Source of the DNA: Methylobacterium sp. FF17 | Lineage (GTDB): Bacteria; Pseudomonadota; Alphaproteobacteria; Rhizobiales; Beijerinckiaceae | Reading direction: 5' to 3' | Assembly (NCBI RefSeq): GCF_025813715.1 | Contig: NZ_CP107532.1 | Span: 4,356,001 to 4,420,000, forward strand | Length of the DNA: 64,000 nt | Part shown: positions 1 through 9,235 of the stretch, one piece after another | Position numbering within the stretch: the stretch's first letter is position 1 | How the letters are laid out: every line of letters begins with the position of its first letter | Notes under the pieces: model-generated | The model's input: only the letters and a program-made list of their open reading frames with translations | Told to the model about the DNA's origin: nothing | Database searches by the model: none | Program-made: the position numbers and the translations under genes

Positions 1-204
1 GTGTGGAGTCAGGCTGGTTTCCACGCCGATCGCGGCATTGAGGAACCAGTCCTGATCGGTATCGCCCCAGGGCGGCGTGCGGTAATCCGATGAGCGGGCC
101 GTGACCCGGATGCCCGGCGTGGCGGCGAGTCGCGCCACCGCCTCGGCGAGCGTCGCGGCCTTGTCGCCCAAGTTGCTACCAAGACCGAGGTAGGCGGCGC
201 TCAC
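1..204 (-). CDS. folK: HPPK, 6-hydroxymethyl-7,8-dihydropterin pyrophosphokinase (partial)
   Basis: This is the N-terminal part of the enzyme that pyrophosphorylates 6-hydroxymethyl-dihydropterin with ATP, the step before dihydropteroate synthase in folate synthesis. The visible 68 residues begin AAYLGLGSNLGDK after a GTG start and include the HPPK region with FLNAA. The gene runs off the left edge of the window, so the C-terminal half is not visible. The GTG start overlaps the folB stop by four bases (GTGA), which fits a folP-folB-folK operon with translational coupling. The HPPK family assignment is clear from the GLGSNLGD motif. Confidence 0.88.
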   Translation of the reverse strand, partial: MSAAYLGLGSNLGDKAATLAEAVARLAATPGIRVTARSSDYRTPPWGDTDQDWFLNAAIGVETSLTPH

Positions 205-575
205 CGTGCGACCTCGCGGGAGCGGACAATCTCGATCGCCACTCCCTCGATCACCGCCGGAACCGGCGCGCTCGGCTTATCCACCCGCACCCGGACTTCC
301 GTGATCGGCGCGTGCTGGTCCAGGATCTCACCGGCGATGGCCTCGGCCAGGGCCTCGATGAGGGCGAAGCGCCGCTCGGTGGCGATGCGCGTGACGATCT
401 CGGTCAGGTCCGCATAACTCACCGTCCGTGTCACGTCGTCGGAGCGGCCCGCAGGCGCGAGATCGAGGCGACAATCGAGGGAGATGTAGAAGCGCTGGCC
501 GAGCCGCGCTTCCTCGGCGAGCAGTCCGTGATAGGCGAAGACCGCGATGCGGGTGACGAGGATGCGGTCGCTCAT
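201..575 (-). CDS. folB: Dihydroneopterin aldolase
   Basis: This 124-residue protein is predicted to convert 7,8-dihydroneopterin to 6-hydroxymethyl-dihydropterin and glycolaldehyde in the cytoplasm. It begins MSDRILVTRIAVFAYHGLL and carries the typical FolB features: an early YHG segment, the region SYADLTEIV, and a C-terminal VRVDKPSAP segment. The length is normal for the family. The ATG overlaps the folP stop (ATGA) and its own stop overlaps the folK start, so the three folate genes are probably translated from one message. In this organism 6-hydroxymethyl-dihydropterin is also a plausible precursor for the pterin of tetrahydromethanopterin, which is inference. Confidence 0.9.
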   Translation of the reverse strand: MSDRILVTRIAVFAYHGLLAEEARLGQRFYISLDCRLDLAPAGRSDDVTRTVSYADLTEIVTRIATERRFALIEALAEAIAGEILDQHAPITEVRVRVDKPSAPVPAVIEGVAIEIVRSREVAR

Positions 576-1552
576 GCGGGCCTCTGCATCACGGCGTCGA
601 CCACCCTCAGGGCGTCCACGTGCGGACCGACATCGTGCACCCGCACGATCTGCGCCCCGAGGGTCGCGGCGAGCACGTGGCTGCCCACCGAGCCGAACAG
701 GCGGTCGACGGGTCGCGTTTCGGTGTCGTGCAGACGCCCCAGCAGCGACTTTCGCGAGATTCCGACGAGAACCGGAAACCCCAAGGCCACGATCTCGGGC
801 AGGCGTCGCAGGGCGTCCAGGTGCTGCTCCCAACTCTTGCCAAAACCGATCCCGGGATCGAGCACGATGTCGCGGTCGGGAATACCTGCAGCCCGCGCGA
901 TGGCGAGTGACCGTTCGAAGAAGCGCAGCATGTCGGCGATGATGTCGATGCCGGGATCGATGCGCTCGCGGTTGTGCATCACCATCACGGGCGCTCCGTG
1001 ATCGGCGGCGACGCGGGCGATCTCGGGCTCCCGCTGGAGGCCCCAGACGTCGTTGACGATGCGGGCGCCGGCCTCCAGCGCCACGCGGGCGGTGGAGGCC
1101 TTGTAGGTGTCCACCGAAATCGGCACGGGCAGCCGGGGCGCCAGCGCGCGGATCACCGGCAGGATGCGGGCCTGCTCCTCCTCGGCCGAGACCGGAACGT
1201 GGCCCGGCCGGGTCGATTCGCCACCGATATCGATGAGCGCCGCACCCTCCGCCACCAGCGCTTCCGCCTGGGCCCGGGCGGGCTCGAGATCTGCGAAGCG
1301 TCCGCCATCCGAGAACGAATCGGGCGTGACGTTGAGGATGCCCATCACGAGGACGCGCCGCCCGAGATCGGGCAGGAGCGTGGTCAGGGAAGCCGGCAGG
1401 TCAGGGGGCACGAACGTCTCATGGGTCAGGGCGACGGGCACGCCGGGATGCCGCTGTGTTTGAACGCAACCGGCGACCGGGGCAATGCCGGGTTCCCGCG
1501 AGCGGACCGCGCTCCTCTGCCTATGGGAAAGCCATGGGGCGGGGTTGGCCAC
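572..1552 (-). CDS. folP: Dihydropteroate synthase
   Basis: The enzyme joins 6-hydroxymethyl-dihydropterin pyrophosphate with p-aminobenzoate. The TIM-barrel signature MGILNVTPDSFSDGG lies near residue 70, followed by DIGGESTRPG and the C-terminal GISRKS pyrophosphate/pABA loop. The start is uncertain. The GTG at 1552 has a good GAGGAA ribosome site four bases upstream and gives 326 residues, about 40 more than usual, with an N-terminus that does not look like the family. A GTG at 1441 would give 289 residues, the usual length, but with a weak ribosome site. The 3' end overlaps folB. Confidence 0.92.
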   Translation of the reverse strand: MANPAPWLSHRQRSAVRSREPGIAPVAGCVQTQRHPGVPVALTHETFVPPDLPASLTTLLPDLGRRVLVMGILNVTPDSFSDGGRFADLEPARAQAEALVAEGAALIDIGGESTRPGHVPVSAEEEQARILPVIRALAPRLPVPISVDTYKASTARVALEAGARIVNDVWGLQREPEIARVAADHGAPVMVMHNRERIDPGIDIIADMLRFFERSLAIARAAGIPDRDIVLDPGIGFGKSWEQHLDALRRLPEIVALGFPVLVGISRKSLLGRLHDTETRPVDRLFGSVGSHVLAATLGAQIVRVHDVGPHVDALRVVDAVMQRPA

Positions 1553-1639
1553 CAGCTTCCTCAGGCGGCGGGGTACACCGCCCTCAAGGTCCGGCTGGAC
1601 TCGGTTTGGGCCTGACTTGGCCGCGCGCGTAAGCCCCGC

Positions 1640-2020
1640 TCAGGTCCCGCCCCGGTAGCAGCGGATTTCGGCCTCGGCCTGGGCCCGGCGCAGGTCCGCG
1701 ACCTGGTCGTCGAAAACCTTGGTGGTCTTGAACTGGGCGGTCCGCTGACCGATGCCCTGGCGGATGGAGAGCACGGTGCTCGCCTGAACGTACTTGTCGT
1801 AAGGCAGGAGGGAGGCCAGGGCGTCGAGGGAGCACGAGCAGCGGGAGAGGGATTCACGGGACTGCCCGTTGGCCGCCATGCAGCCGAAGATGTAATCGGC
1901 CCTCGCCTCGGTGGGGTAGTCGTTCTCGGGTTCGGCCAGGGCCGGCCCCGTCAGCAGGGCTGCGACGCAAGCGCCGGCGGCCAAGGCCCGAGGAAAGCGC
2001 TCAACCAGCGTTCGGATCAT
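1640..2020 (-). CDS. Small secreted protein of unknown function
   Basis: This 126-residue protein has a clear signal peptide (basic start [11 protein letters not shown], hydrophobic stretch ending in GPALA at about residue 29) and a mature part with a CMAANGQ segment and a CSC motif at about residues 61-63, plus a third region cysteine near the end. Four cysteines in a small periplasmic protein suggest disulphides or metal binding, but no family is recognised. Its start overlaps the end of the next upstream gene by 20 bases, and both follow pqqE on the same strand, so it may be co-transcribed with the pqq genes. Function unknown. Confidence 0.75.
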   Translation of the reverse strand: MIRTLVERFPRALAAGACVAALLTGPALAEPENDYPTEARADYIFGCMAANGQSRESLSRCSCSLDALASLLPYDKYVQASTVLSIRQGIGQRTAQFKTTKVFDDQVADLRRAQAEAEIRCYRGGT

Positions 2021-2705
2021 AGGTCAGGTTCTCTTGCAGGAGTTCGCCGCCCTCGGCGTTCTTGGACGAGGCCTCGATCGAGACGAGCTCGCCCGGCACC
2101 GCGTCGGAGGTCACGAAGGTGTAGGTCAGGTTCTCGAACCCACGCATGCGCTCCTTCATCTTGTCGTCCAGGAAGGGCCGGGTTTCGACGCGCCAGGCGG
2201 CGACCTTCCGGCCCTTGTAGTCCACTTCCGTCGGCGTCACCGTAGCGTTGTCGCGCAAGCCCTTGCGGATCGCGTTCTTGATGTAGCGCGGGTTCGCCAT
2301 CAAAACGCGGGCGAGGTCGATCAGATGATGCTCCAGGAAGAGCGTCATCACCGGGTTGCCCGGCATGTCCTCGAACGGACCGGCCGGGAAGCGGTTGGCG
2401 CCGGAGAACATCTGGACGCGGATGTCGCGGCTGTCGGCACTCTTGCCGGGCTCGATGCCGAGCTTGATCGTGTCGTCGAGCGGGGGGCCGAACGGCCCCT
2501 TGGAGATGCCGCTGCGGCGCAGGTAAGTGTAGGTCAGCGTCGTGCCCGCGGGCACGTTCTTCATTTGCGGCTGCTCGAAGAGCAGGTCGGAGGCGTTGGG
2601 CGGCGCCGTACTGGTCTTGGTGACGGCGGGGGCCTCGAGCGCACCTTGCGCAAGGGTGGGTGCGCTCGCGAGCATCAGCAGCGCGGCGAGGGTGACGGGC
2701 TTCAA
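2001..2705 (-). CDS. Secreted protein of unknown function, coupled to pqqE
   Basis: This 234-residue protein starts with TTG (2705-2703) overlapping the pqqE stop as TTGA, so the start is set by coupling. A signal peptide ([20 protein letters not shown]) is followed by a mature domain of about 210 residues with no motif that I recognise and no cysteine. The predicted location is the periplasm, where PQQ-dependent dehydrogenases act. Position at the end of a pqq operon suggests a role in PQQ or quinoprotein handling, but this is inference only. The reading frame has the same GC-rich codon use as its neighbours. Confidence 0.78.
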   Translation of the reverse strand: MKPVTLAALLMLASAPTLAQGALEAPAVTKTSTAPPNASDLLFEQPQMKNVPAGTTLTYTYLRRSGISKGPFGPPLDDTIKLGIEPGKSADSRDIRVQMFSGANRFPAGPFEDMPGNPVMTLFLEHHLIDLARVLMANPRYIKNAIRKGLRDNATVTPTEVDYKGRKVAAWRVETRPFLDDKMKERMRGFENLTYTFVTSDAVPGELVSIEASSKNAEGGELLQENLTYDPNAG

Positions 2706-3859
2706 AGGGGCGCTTCCTCATTCAGCGGCGTACGCACGTTCGGCTGCACGTTACTGCCGATGGTCCGGTAGACGTAGTCCGGCGGTGTCTCGGCCGCTTC
2801 CTCGACGGCGAGATCCCGCACCTTGGCGTGGAGGGGCGAGAGCGAACAGGCCGGGTCGGTGGCCGCCGCATCGCCGGCGAGCGCCAGGGCCTGGCAGCGG
2901 CAGCCGCCCCAGTCCTTCTCGCGACGGTCGCAGGAGCGGCAGGGCTCCTTCATCCAGTCCGTCCCGCGATAGGCCGTGAAGGCTGGGGAATTCGCCCAGA
3001 TGTCGCCGAGCGAATGCTCCGAGACATACCAGAATTCAAGGTTCGGAATCGTCTCGGCCGCGTGGCAGGGGAGCACCTTGCCCTGCGGCGTCACGTTCAT
3101 GAGCTTGCGGCCCCAGCCGCCAGCGCAGGCCTTCGGGTACTTCGCGTAGTAGTCCGGCACCACGAGATCGATGACGAGTTGGCCCTTCAGGCGCTCGCGG
3201 GCGGCCTCGACGATGCGGATGGAGCGGTCGACCTCGGCCTTGTTGGGCATCAGGGCGGCGCGATTCACGTAGGCCCAGCCGTAATACTGGGTGTGGGCGA
3301 CCTCCAGCCGCTTGGCGCCGAGCTTCACCGCGAGGTCGATGAAGCCTTCCACCTCGTGGATGTTACCCCGGTGGATCACGGAATTCAGCGTCAGCGGCAG
3401 GCCGAGTTGCGTCACCCGCTCGGCGAAGGCGAATTTCTGCGGCTGAGCGTTCTTCAGACCGCCGATCTTCTCCGCATTGGCCGCGTCTACGCCCTGCACG
3501 GAGAGCTGCACGTGATCGAGACCGGCGTCGTAGAGCGCGTCGAGTTTCTGCAGAGCGCCCCCGACACCGGAGGTGATGAGGTTGGAATACAGGCCCAGCG
3601 TCGCGCAGGTCTTCGTGATCTCGACGATATCGTTGCGGGCCGTCGGCTCGCCGCCCGAGAGATGGACGTGCAGCACGCCGAGCGCCGCCGCCTCCGTCAG
3701 CACACGCTGCCACGTCGCGGTGTCGAGTTCGCCCGACCGCCGGTCGAGTTCGAGCGGGTTCGAGCAATAGGGACAGCGCAAGGGACAGCGATGGGTGAGC
3801 TCCGCCAGGAGCCCGACCGGGGCCGGCAGGACGGGGGCGTTCGGCGTGATCGCGTTCAT
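2702..3859 (-). CDS. pqqE: PqqA peptide cyclase PqqE, radical SAM
   Basis: PqqE is the radical SAM enzyme that links the Glu and Tyr side chains of the PqqA peptide, the first step of PQQ synthesis. The 385-residue product begins [11 protein letters not shown] and has the radical SAM cluster motif [10 protein letters not shown] (CxxxCxxC) at about residues 23-32. The C-terminal SPASM region contributes cysteines in [17 protein letters not shown]. An open frame extends upstream through pqqCD, but the ATG at 3859 fits the family length (about 385) and overlaps the pqqCD stop by four bases. PqqE needs PqqD as peptide chaperone, which here is part of the upstream fusion protein. Confidence 0.96.
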   Translation of the reverse strand: MNAITPNAPVLPAPVGLLAELTHRCPLRCPYCSNPLELDRRSGELDTATWQRVLTEAAALGVLHVHLSGGEPTARNDIVEITKTCATLGLYSNLITSGVGGALQKLDALYDAGLDHVQLSVQGVDAANAEKIGGLKNAQPQKFAFAERVTQLGLPLTLNSVIHRGNIHEVEGFIDLAVKLGAKRLEVAHTQYYGWAYVNRAALMPNKAEVDRSIRIVEAARERLKGQLVIDLVVPDYYAKYPKACAGGWGRKLMNVTPQGKVLPCHAAETIPNLEFWYVSEHSLGDIWANSPAFTAYRGTDWMKEPCRSCDRREKDWGGCRCQALALAGDAAATDPACSLSPLHAKVRDLAVEEAAETPPDYVYRTIGSNVQPNVRTPLNEEAPL

Positions 3860-4938
3860 CGCTCCAGGACCCGCTTTGTGGCCAGATCGTTCAGCATGAC
3901 GAGGATGTCGGCCTCGATCACGGATACTTCCGCCGTGAACTTCTCCGCCAGCATCCCGGCGATGTCGCGCACGGACCGCTGACCGTCGACCAGTTCCAAA
4001 ACCATGACCGCGTTGGCATCGAGGTCGAAGGTGCGCTCGGGCGCCAAAAGGACGTGCTGGTTGCGCACGGCGTCGTGACGCAGGCGGACGCCGCGCGGCA
4101 GGCGCGGCACGTCGTGTGCCGAGATCGTCCCGGTGCCGGCGGCCTGCAGCACGGTGGCCTCCGCCACCAGACCGGTGCCCGGCGTCCAGGCATCCGGCGG
4201 GATCATCCCCGGCGCCACGTAGGCGAAGTACAGGGCATCGAGCTGCGTCCACAGCACGTTGCACTTGAAGGTGAGCGCATCCATCGCCTGGCGCTGCAGG
4301 GCCGGCGTGGTGGCGTGCTCCTTGACGTAGGCGATGGCGAAATCGGCATCGCGCGGTGCCTGGGTCAGGCGCTTGTCGAAATAGGCCAGCGTATCCTTGG
4401 TGATGAAGTCGTAGTTCTTCAGCATCCCGGCGACGCGCTCGGAGATGATGGTCGGCGAGAACATCTCGGTGAGCGAGGAGGCGATGGCTTCCAGGAGCGA
4501 ACGCTCCTTCACGAAATGCACGTAGGCATCCACGGAAAACCGAGTTGCAGAGAGGATCCCTTGGGTCGACTCGACGTAGTCCCGGGCAAAGCCCACCCCC
4601 TCGGCGAGCTTCAGCCAGCGCTCGATGCCGCCGTCGCCGGGCGCGTCGCCGTCATGGTCGACGATGCGCTGGCGCCAGACCCGGCGCAGATTTGCGTCCG
4701 TCATGCGGGCGAGCACGGCGGCGTCCTTCACCGGGATCATCGCCTGATAATAGTAGCGGTTGAGCGCCCAGGCCCGAACCTGATCCTTGTTCAGCTTGCC
4801 GTCGTGCAGCAGACGGTGAAACGGATGCAGGTTGTGATAGCGGCGCGCCCCGATCTCGCGCAGAGCCGCCTCCAGTTCCTCGGGCGTCAGCAGGCGCTGG
4901 GCCTCGTCGGGCTTCGGAGTCGGGAAGGGCGCGGTCAT
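3856..4938 (-). CDS. pqqCD: PqqC-PqqD fusion: PQQ synthase and peptide chaperone
   Basis: This 360-residue protein joins two PQQ proteins that are separate in many bacteria. Residues about 15-255 are PqqC, the cofactor-free oxidase that closes the last ring and performs the final eight-electron oxidation ([20 protein letters not shown] and [15 protein letters not shown] are typical). Residues about 265-360 are PqqD, which binds PqqA and presents it to PqqE ([24 protein letters not shown]). A natural pqqC/D fusion is known in Methylobacterium, so this is a lineage marker and not an assembly fault. It is 142 bases downstream of pqqB and overlaps pqqE. Confidence 0.97.
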   Translation of the reverse strand: MTAPFPTPKPDEAQRLLTPEELEAALREIGARRYHNLHPFHRLLHDGKLNKDQVRAWALNRYYYQAMIPVKDAAVLARMTDANLRRVWRQRIVDHDGDAPGDGGIERWLKLAEGVGFARDYVESTQGILSATRFSVDAYVHFVKERSLLEAIASSLTEMFSPTIISERVAGMLKNYDFITKDTLAYFDKRLTQAPRDADFAIAYVKEHATTPALQRQAMDALTFKCNVLWTQLDALYFAYVAPGMIPPDAWTPGTGLVAEATVLQAAGTGTISAHDVPRLPRGVRLRHDAVRNQHVLLAPERTFDLDANAVMVLELVDGQRSVRDIAGMLAEKFTAEVSVIEADILVMLNDLATKRVLER

Positions 4939-5080
4939 GGCGTGGCTCGCGTTAGGACGGGGATCGGTTCTGAGACCGGGTCTCGGATATCGTGCGCCGT
5001 GCCGCGATGGCTACGGGCGAAGGCACGCAATTCCATCGGACACGATGTAAGACGTCGGCACTAAATTGCCAGACGCATCC

Positions 5081-5983
5081 CTACGTAAGGGTGAGCGTCA
5101 AACCGTCATGGGCCACGGTCCACCCCTCGGCCTCGACCCGCAGACGCTCCTCGGAGTTCTCGACCAGGACCGGGTTGGTGTTGTTGATGTGCACGAAGAC
5201 GCGCCGGCCGATCTCCACCTCCGACAGCGCCGCGATCGAGCCACCGTCGCCCGTCATGGGCACGTGCCCCATGCGCCACCCGGTCTTGGTGCCGACTCCG
5301 GCGCGGATCATGTCGTCGTCGAGGAGGACCGTCCCGTCGAAGAGCAGGGCATCGACCCCGGCGATCCGGGCCTTGAGGCCGTCGGTGACGCGGGCGCAGC
5401 CAGGGATGTAGGCGAGGCGCTTGCCGCCCGCCTCGATCATCGCGCCAACCGTGGTCTCGGTCTCGGCGCCGATCTCCAGGGTCTCGTCCTCGAGCCAGAG
5501 CGGTACCTTGCCGGGCACCGAGAACAGCGTGACGGTGAGGCCCGGCACCGGCTCGAAGCTCCGATCGAGGGCGATCGGTTCGCGCGCCACCACGCCCGAC
5601 GCCATCACGTCGAAGACCCGGTTGGCGTTGACCGATTCGAGGATGCCGGCAGTGCCGTAGAGGGTGAAGGGCTGGCCCTCGCGCAAGGTCAGGAGCCCGG
5701 CCACATGGTCGACGTCGCCGTTGGTCAGCAGCACCGCATGGATCGGCGAATGCCGCAGCCCACTACGCGGATGCATCGCGGGATTGTCGAACAATTGCTG
5801 CCGGATATCCGGGGAGGCGTTCACCAGGAGCCAACGTTCCCCATCGGGGGAGACGGCGATGCTCGACTGGGTCCGCGGCCTGACGCAGGCGGCGTCCTCG
5901 CGGGCGAGGGCGCAGATTGGGCAGCGGCAATTCCACTGGGGAAGGCCGCCGCCCGCGGCCGAACCGAGGATCAGGACATGCAT
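5081..5983 (-). CDS. pqqB: PQQ biosynthesis protein PqqB
   Basis: PqqB has a metallo-beta-lactamase fold and is thought to hydroxylate the Tyr ring of the excised Glu-Tyr intermediate. The 300-residue product starts MHVLILGSAAGGGLPQWNC, which is diagnostic. The usual metal motif HxHxDH is altered to TNGDVDH at about residue 90, as is normal for PqqB, and the zinc-type cysteines near the start (CRCPIC) are present. Longer in-frame starts exist upstream, but they would overlap pqqA, so the ATG at 5983 was chosen. pqqA lies 44 bases upstream. Confidence 0.95.
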   Translation of the reverse strand: MHVLILGSAAGGGLPQWNCRCPICALAREDAACVRPRTQSSIAVSPDGERWLLVNASPDIRQQLFDNPAMHPRSGLRHSPIHAVLLTNGDVDHVAGLLTLREGQPFTLYGTAGILESVNANRVFDVMASGVVAREPIALDRSFEPVPGLTVTLFSVPGKVPLWLEDETLEIGAETETTVGAMIEAGGKRLAYIPGCARVTDGLKARIAGVDALLFDGTVLLDDDMIRAGVGTKTGWRMGHVPMTGDGGSIAALSEVEIGRRVFVHINNTNPVLVENSEERLRVEAEGWTVAHDGLTLTLT

Positions 5984-6027
5984 GGGAAACCGACGCTGCC
6001 TTGGGACCCCGGGATTCGGCGAAAACC

Positions 6028-6117
6028 TTAGTTGAAGGTGTCGATCTCGGCGGACTCGTAGCTGGTGACTTCCATGCCGACGCAGATCTCGGAAACGATG
6101 GGGGCAGCCCAGGTCAT
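6028..6117 (-). CDS. pqqA: PQQ precursor peptide PqqA
   Basis: This 29-residue peptide is the ribosomal precursor of pyrroloquinoline quinone. It contains the conserved core EVTSYESAE, in which the Glu and Tyr three residues apart (E-V-T-S-Y) are linked by PqqE and become the cofactor; the rest is leader and tail. It starts MTWAAPIVSE and ends DTFN before TAA. A good ribosome site (AGGAGA) lies six bases upstream of the ATG. It is the first gene of the pqqA-B-CD-E run. From memory it differs from the M. extorquens peptide by about one residue near the start. Confidence 0.97.
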   Translation of the reverse strand: MTWAAPIVSEICVGMEVTSYESAEIDTFN

Positions 6118-6217
6118 GGTGTTTCTCCTGATGTTTCTTCTCAACGTCAGCAGCATCCCGACACCTTCTAAGAAGATCGTAAGACACTGACGGCGCAGTG
6201 ATTTCTGTCGCCGGAGT

Positions 6218-6246
6218 GATATCGACAATTTGGCTCCCGAGTTCAA
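6218..6246 (-). promoter_or_regulatory. Possible sigma-70-type promoter of pqqA
   Basis: On the minus strand TTGAAC (6246-6241) is followed after 17 bases by GATATC (6223-6218). Spacing is ideal, the -35 is a fair match and the -10 is weak. It lies about 100 bases upstream of the pqqA ATG, so the message would have a leader of roughly 95 bases. The call rests only on pattern and spacing. Confidence 0.3.
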
Positions 6247-6316
6247 GCGCTAAATTGCCGGTTTCTCCCATCGACCCCCGTGAATCCCGGGTCGCGGTCA
6301 ACAGCAGGTTCCGATT

Positions 6317-7021
6317 TCAGTGACGGAAATCCTGGCCCTTGAGGTCGAGCATGAAGCCACGCCCCCGCACCGTGACGATGACCGGGCCGCCGAGCCGGAC
6401 GAAATCGGCGAGCTTCGTGCGCAGGTAACCCACGTAGACATCGACGACATTCAGGGAGAGGCCGCCCTGGCCCGCCCAGAGCTTGTCGAAGATGTCGCCG
6501 CGCGTCACGGGCTGGTTGGCATGGTCCATCAGGAGTGCCAGCAACTCCGCCTCGCGCGGGGTGAGGCGCGCCGTCGCATCGGCGAAGCCGACCTGACGGA
6601 TGTTCAGGTCGAGGATGAGCTTGCCCGCTGTCACGATGGTGCGGGGTGCATCCGCAGCCTTACGGCGCAGGAGGTGGGTCTGCAGCCGGGCCAGCAATTC
6701 GTCGAAGACGAAGGGCTTCACGATGTAGTCATCGGCGCCGAGTGCCAGTCCCTCGGCCCGGTCGCGGACTTCGTCGCGGGCCGAGAGGAAGAGGATCGGG
6801 CCGGGGTAGCCGCCCTCCCGCAGGGAGCGGCAGACGTCGTGACCGGAGCCGTCCGGCAGCGTGATGTCGAGCACCACTGCCTCCGGGGCATCGTCGCGGG
6901 CAGCGGCGAGGGCGTCGTCGACGCATCCCGCGACACCGACCCGGAAGCCTTCCGCCTCCAGGCCGCGCGCGAGCATGGCGCGGATGTCGCTGTCATCCTC
7001 GACGATCAAGACGCGCGTCAT
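6317..7021 (-). CDS. OmpR-family response regulator
   Basis: This 234-residue regulator has an N-terminal receiver domain (residues 1-115) with acidic pocket EDD at 8-10, phospho-acceptor D52 in VVLDITLPDG and K102 in DDYIVKPF. A winged-helix DNA-binding domain of the OmpR/PhoB type follows, with LTPREAELLALLM and the C-terminal VRGRGFML. It overlaps the histidine kinase gene by four bases (ATGA), so the two form a pair. The gene sits immediately upstream of pqqA, 199 bases away on the same strand. Control of pqq by this pair is possible but unproven. Confidence 0.93.
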   Translation of the reverse strand: MTRVLIVEDDSDIRAMLARGLEAEGFRVGVAGCVDDALAAARDDAPEAVVLDITLPDGSGHDVCRSLREGGYPGPILFLSARDEVRDRAEGLALGADDYIVKPFVFDELLARLQTHLLRRKAADAPRTIVTAGKLILDLNIRQVGFADATARLTPREAELLALLMDHANQPVTRGDIFDKLWAGQGGLSLNVVDVYVGYLRTKLADFVRLGGPVIVTVRGRGFMLDLKGQDFRH

Positions 7022-8652
7022 GCCAGGGTCTCCTTCCCGACCCGGTCCGGGCCATCGTGATGCTGCGTCGCCGGGTCGGACGCGGCTTCGGCGGAACCCA
7101 GCACCGGCAGTTCGAGGGCGACCTCGGCACCGGTGCCGTCCGGCCCGCTCGCCAAGCGGATCGTGCCATCATGGCGCTCGACGACCCAGCGCGCCAGGGC
7201 CAAGCCGATGCCGAATCCGGCCTCGCCGGCGGGGCTCTCGCGCCGGAAGCGCTCGAACAGGCCATCGCCCAGGTCCGGAAAGCCCGGACCGTCGTCGGTG
7301 ACGGTCACCCGCGCCCATCCGTCCCGCTGCGCCAGCGCCACGGTGACGCGCGTGAGGCCGGCGGCGTGGCGCAGGGCATTGTCGATCAGACTCTCGACGA
7401 CCTGGCGCAGCCATTCGCGGTCGGCGAGCAGCATCGGATCGAGGTCCGAGGCCGCCAGGGTCAGGGTCACGCGCCGGCGCGCCGCTTCGGAGGCCATGCC
7501 CTCGACGGCGTCGGACAGGATCGGACGCGCATTCACCGGGCGCCGGTCGAGTTCGATCTGCCCGGATTCGGAGCGAGCCACCCGGAGCAGGTCCTCGACC
7601 CGGCGCTGGAGGCGCAGGGCCCGCTTGCGGATGGTGGCGAAGACCGGCGCGAAATCAATTCCCCGTCCGGCCGAGCGGGCGGCGATGTCGCATTCGCCGA
7701 GGATGACGGTGAGCGGCGTGCGCAGCTCGTGGCTGACATCGGCGAAGAAGCGCCGGCGCGACCGGTCCACCGCCTCCAGGCGGGCATTGGCCGCCCGAAG
7801 GTCGAGGGTGCGGGCGGCCACGATGTCCTCCAGGGCGGCGCGGTCGGCGGCCAGACGGCCCTCCCGCCGGGCCAGCCGCGCGGCCATGCGGTTGAAGTTC
7901 GCTACCAGCAGGCCGAGTTCGTCGCGGGTCGCCACCGAGAGCCGGGTGTCGAGTTCCCCGCGGCCGACGGCGCTGGCGGCGCGCCGCACCGCCTCGATGC
8001 GGGCGAGCACCGGCCGGGTCACGCCCCGGTAGAGCAGCAGGACGAGGACGAGGGCGACGGCCACCGCCGCCAGGGATGCGATTCGCAGGGTGCCGGAGAG
8101 GTCCCGCGCCGCATCGGAGCCCGCGATCATCGAGCGCCGCTCGACCTCGATGAGGAAGGAGAGGGGCTGGCCCGTCATCGCCCCGAACCCGTTCAGCGCC
8201 CCCCGGATCGCGGCCCGGCGCTGCTCGTCGTCGGATTGCCGCAGCACCTGCGCCACCTGCCGGTCGAGCACCGCCCGCGCCGAGCGCAGTTGCGCGAGGG
8301 GGCGGGTGCGGGCGGCGTACTGGGTCCGGTCCAGGGGATCGTCGCTCGCCGCGATGCTGCGGCCCAGCGCCTCGTCCACCGCTACCAGGGCCCGGTCGAC
8401 ATTGGCGCGGGCCACGGCCAGCACTTCGGGCTGGGCATCGGGATTGCTCACCGCCTCCAGCGCCGCGAGACCGTACTGGGTCATGCGCCCGGAGAGTTCG
8501 ACGAGGAGTTCGAGGCGCCCCTGCGCCGCCAGGGTGCGGTCGATGGTTCGCTCGGCGGCGCTGATCGAGGCAAGTACGCCCAGAGCCGCCAGGATGACGA
8601 GCAGCGCGCAGCTGCCCAGCAGCAGGGCGAACCGGACCCTCAGCGAGCGCAT
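7018..8652 (-). CDS. Membrane sensor histidine kinase
   Basis: This is the kinase partner of the response regulator. It has a transmembrane helix at about residues 8-30, a periplasmic helical region to about 180, a second helix (ASLAAVAVALVLVLLLY), a HAMP linker, a coiled coil and a HisKA domain with the H-box FFADVSHELRTPL near residue 305. The ATPase domain shows the N box ESLIDNALRHA and glycine boxes DDGPGFPDLG and GFGIGLALARWV. The ATG at 8652 (MRSLRVRF) was preferred over a start 13 codons upstream because the membrane helix then begins as usual. The ligand is not predictable. Confidence 0.92.
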   Translation of the reverse strand: MRSLRVRFALLLGSCALLVILAALGVLASISAAERTIDRTLAAQGRLELLVELSGRMTQYGLAALEAVSNPDAQPEVLAVARANVDRALVAVDEALGRSIAASDDPLDRTQYAARTRPLAQLRSARAVLDRQVAQVLRQSDDEQRRAAIRGALNGFGAMTGQPLSFLIEVERRSMIAGSDAARDLSGTLRIASLAAVAVALVLVLLLYRGVTRPVLARIEAVRRAASAVGRGELDTRLSVATRDELGLLVANFNRMAARLARREGRLAADRAALEDIVAARTLDLRAANARLEAVDRSRRRFFADVSHELRTPLTVILGECDIAARSAGRGIDFAPVFATIRKRALRLQRRVEDLLRVARSESGQIELDRRPVNARPILSDAVEGMASEAARRRVTLTLAASDLDPMLLADREWLRQVVESLIDNALRHAAGLTRVTVALAQRDGWARVTVTDDGPGFPDLGDGLFERFRRESPAGEAGFGIGLALARWVVERHDGTIRLASGPDGTGAEVALELPVLGSAEAASDPATQHHDGPDRVGKETLA

Positions 8653-8853
8653 GGTCTTACCAGCATCGTCTTGCCAGCATGCACTTGCCAATTATTCCCG
8701 ATGTTTTCTTCGGCCTTCACTTGGCGCATGGTGCCGCCGGTGCTTGCCTGATCCTCCCGTCATCTCCGACCATCTTGCCATGACGGTGATGCGGTCCCGA
8801 TCCTTAGGCTCAGGTCCGCTCGCGTTGCAAGTGGGGAGGCGGGTAACCGCCGG

Positions 8854-9060
8854 TCACAGGTCTCGCGGCTGGCTGCCTCGCACGGCGCAGCGCCATTTCG
8901 TGACCTGCCAGTCCGGATGCTCCGCCTGCCACTTGGCGATGGCGCTCTGGGAGTTGCGCAGGCAGATCGCGGGAGAGCGTGCCTCGAAGGACAGGTCGAT
9001 CTTGTCCTCGCGGCATTGCGAGGGCTGCGACAGGAGACAGATCGAGAGCAGAATGAGCAT
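8854..9060 (-). CDS. Small secreted protein of unknown function
   Basis: This 68-residue protein begins MLILLSICLLSQPSQCRED, a short hydrophobic leader ending near a cysteine. The mature part contains a second and third cysteine (AICLRN, RWRC-type WRCAVRG) and a tryptophan-rich segment KWQAEHPDWQVTKWRC. Small proteins of this pattern are common in Rhizobiales genomes, in my recollection without assigned function. It stands alone between the kinase gene and fhcC. The start was chosen at the ATG before the hydrophobic leader. A longer upstream frame would run into fhcC and is unlikely. Confidence 0.6.
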   Translation of the reverse strand: MLILLSICLLSQPSQCREDKIDLSFEARSPAICLRNSQSAIAKWQAEHPDWQVTKWRCAVRGSQPRDL

Positions 9061-9235
9061 GCGGACGGCGCCCTCTTCGCGCGGGGAGCGGCGGACCGGC
9101 CGGCACGATGCTGCCGGTCCGCGGGCGCAAAAGGTCATCCGATCGGGATGATTGTGCAAGACGGCCCGTCCGGGCCGCGTGGTCGCATCGTTGGCTCCCG
9201 TCGCGGCGGACTCGGGCGCCGTCGGTTCTGTCGCG

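Noticed and set aside
3857..4264. Longer N-terminus for PqqE reaching into pqqCD
   Set aside because: The extra 135 residues are a different-frame reading of PqqCD and do not resemble PqqE.
3856..4938. pqqC and pqqD joined by a sequencing fault
   Set aside because: A natural pqqC/D fusion is known in Methylobacterium and the linker is continuous and well formed.
7057..8751. Open frame of 564 codons on the plus strand opposite the histidine kinase
   Set aside because: It mirrors a real kinase gene with complete motifs; the high GC leaves antisense frames open. The peptide has no family pattern.
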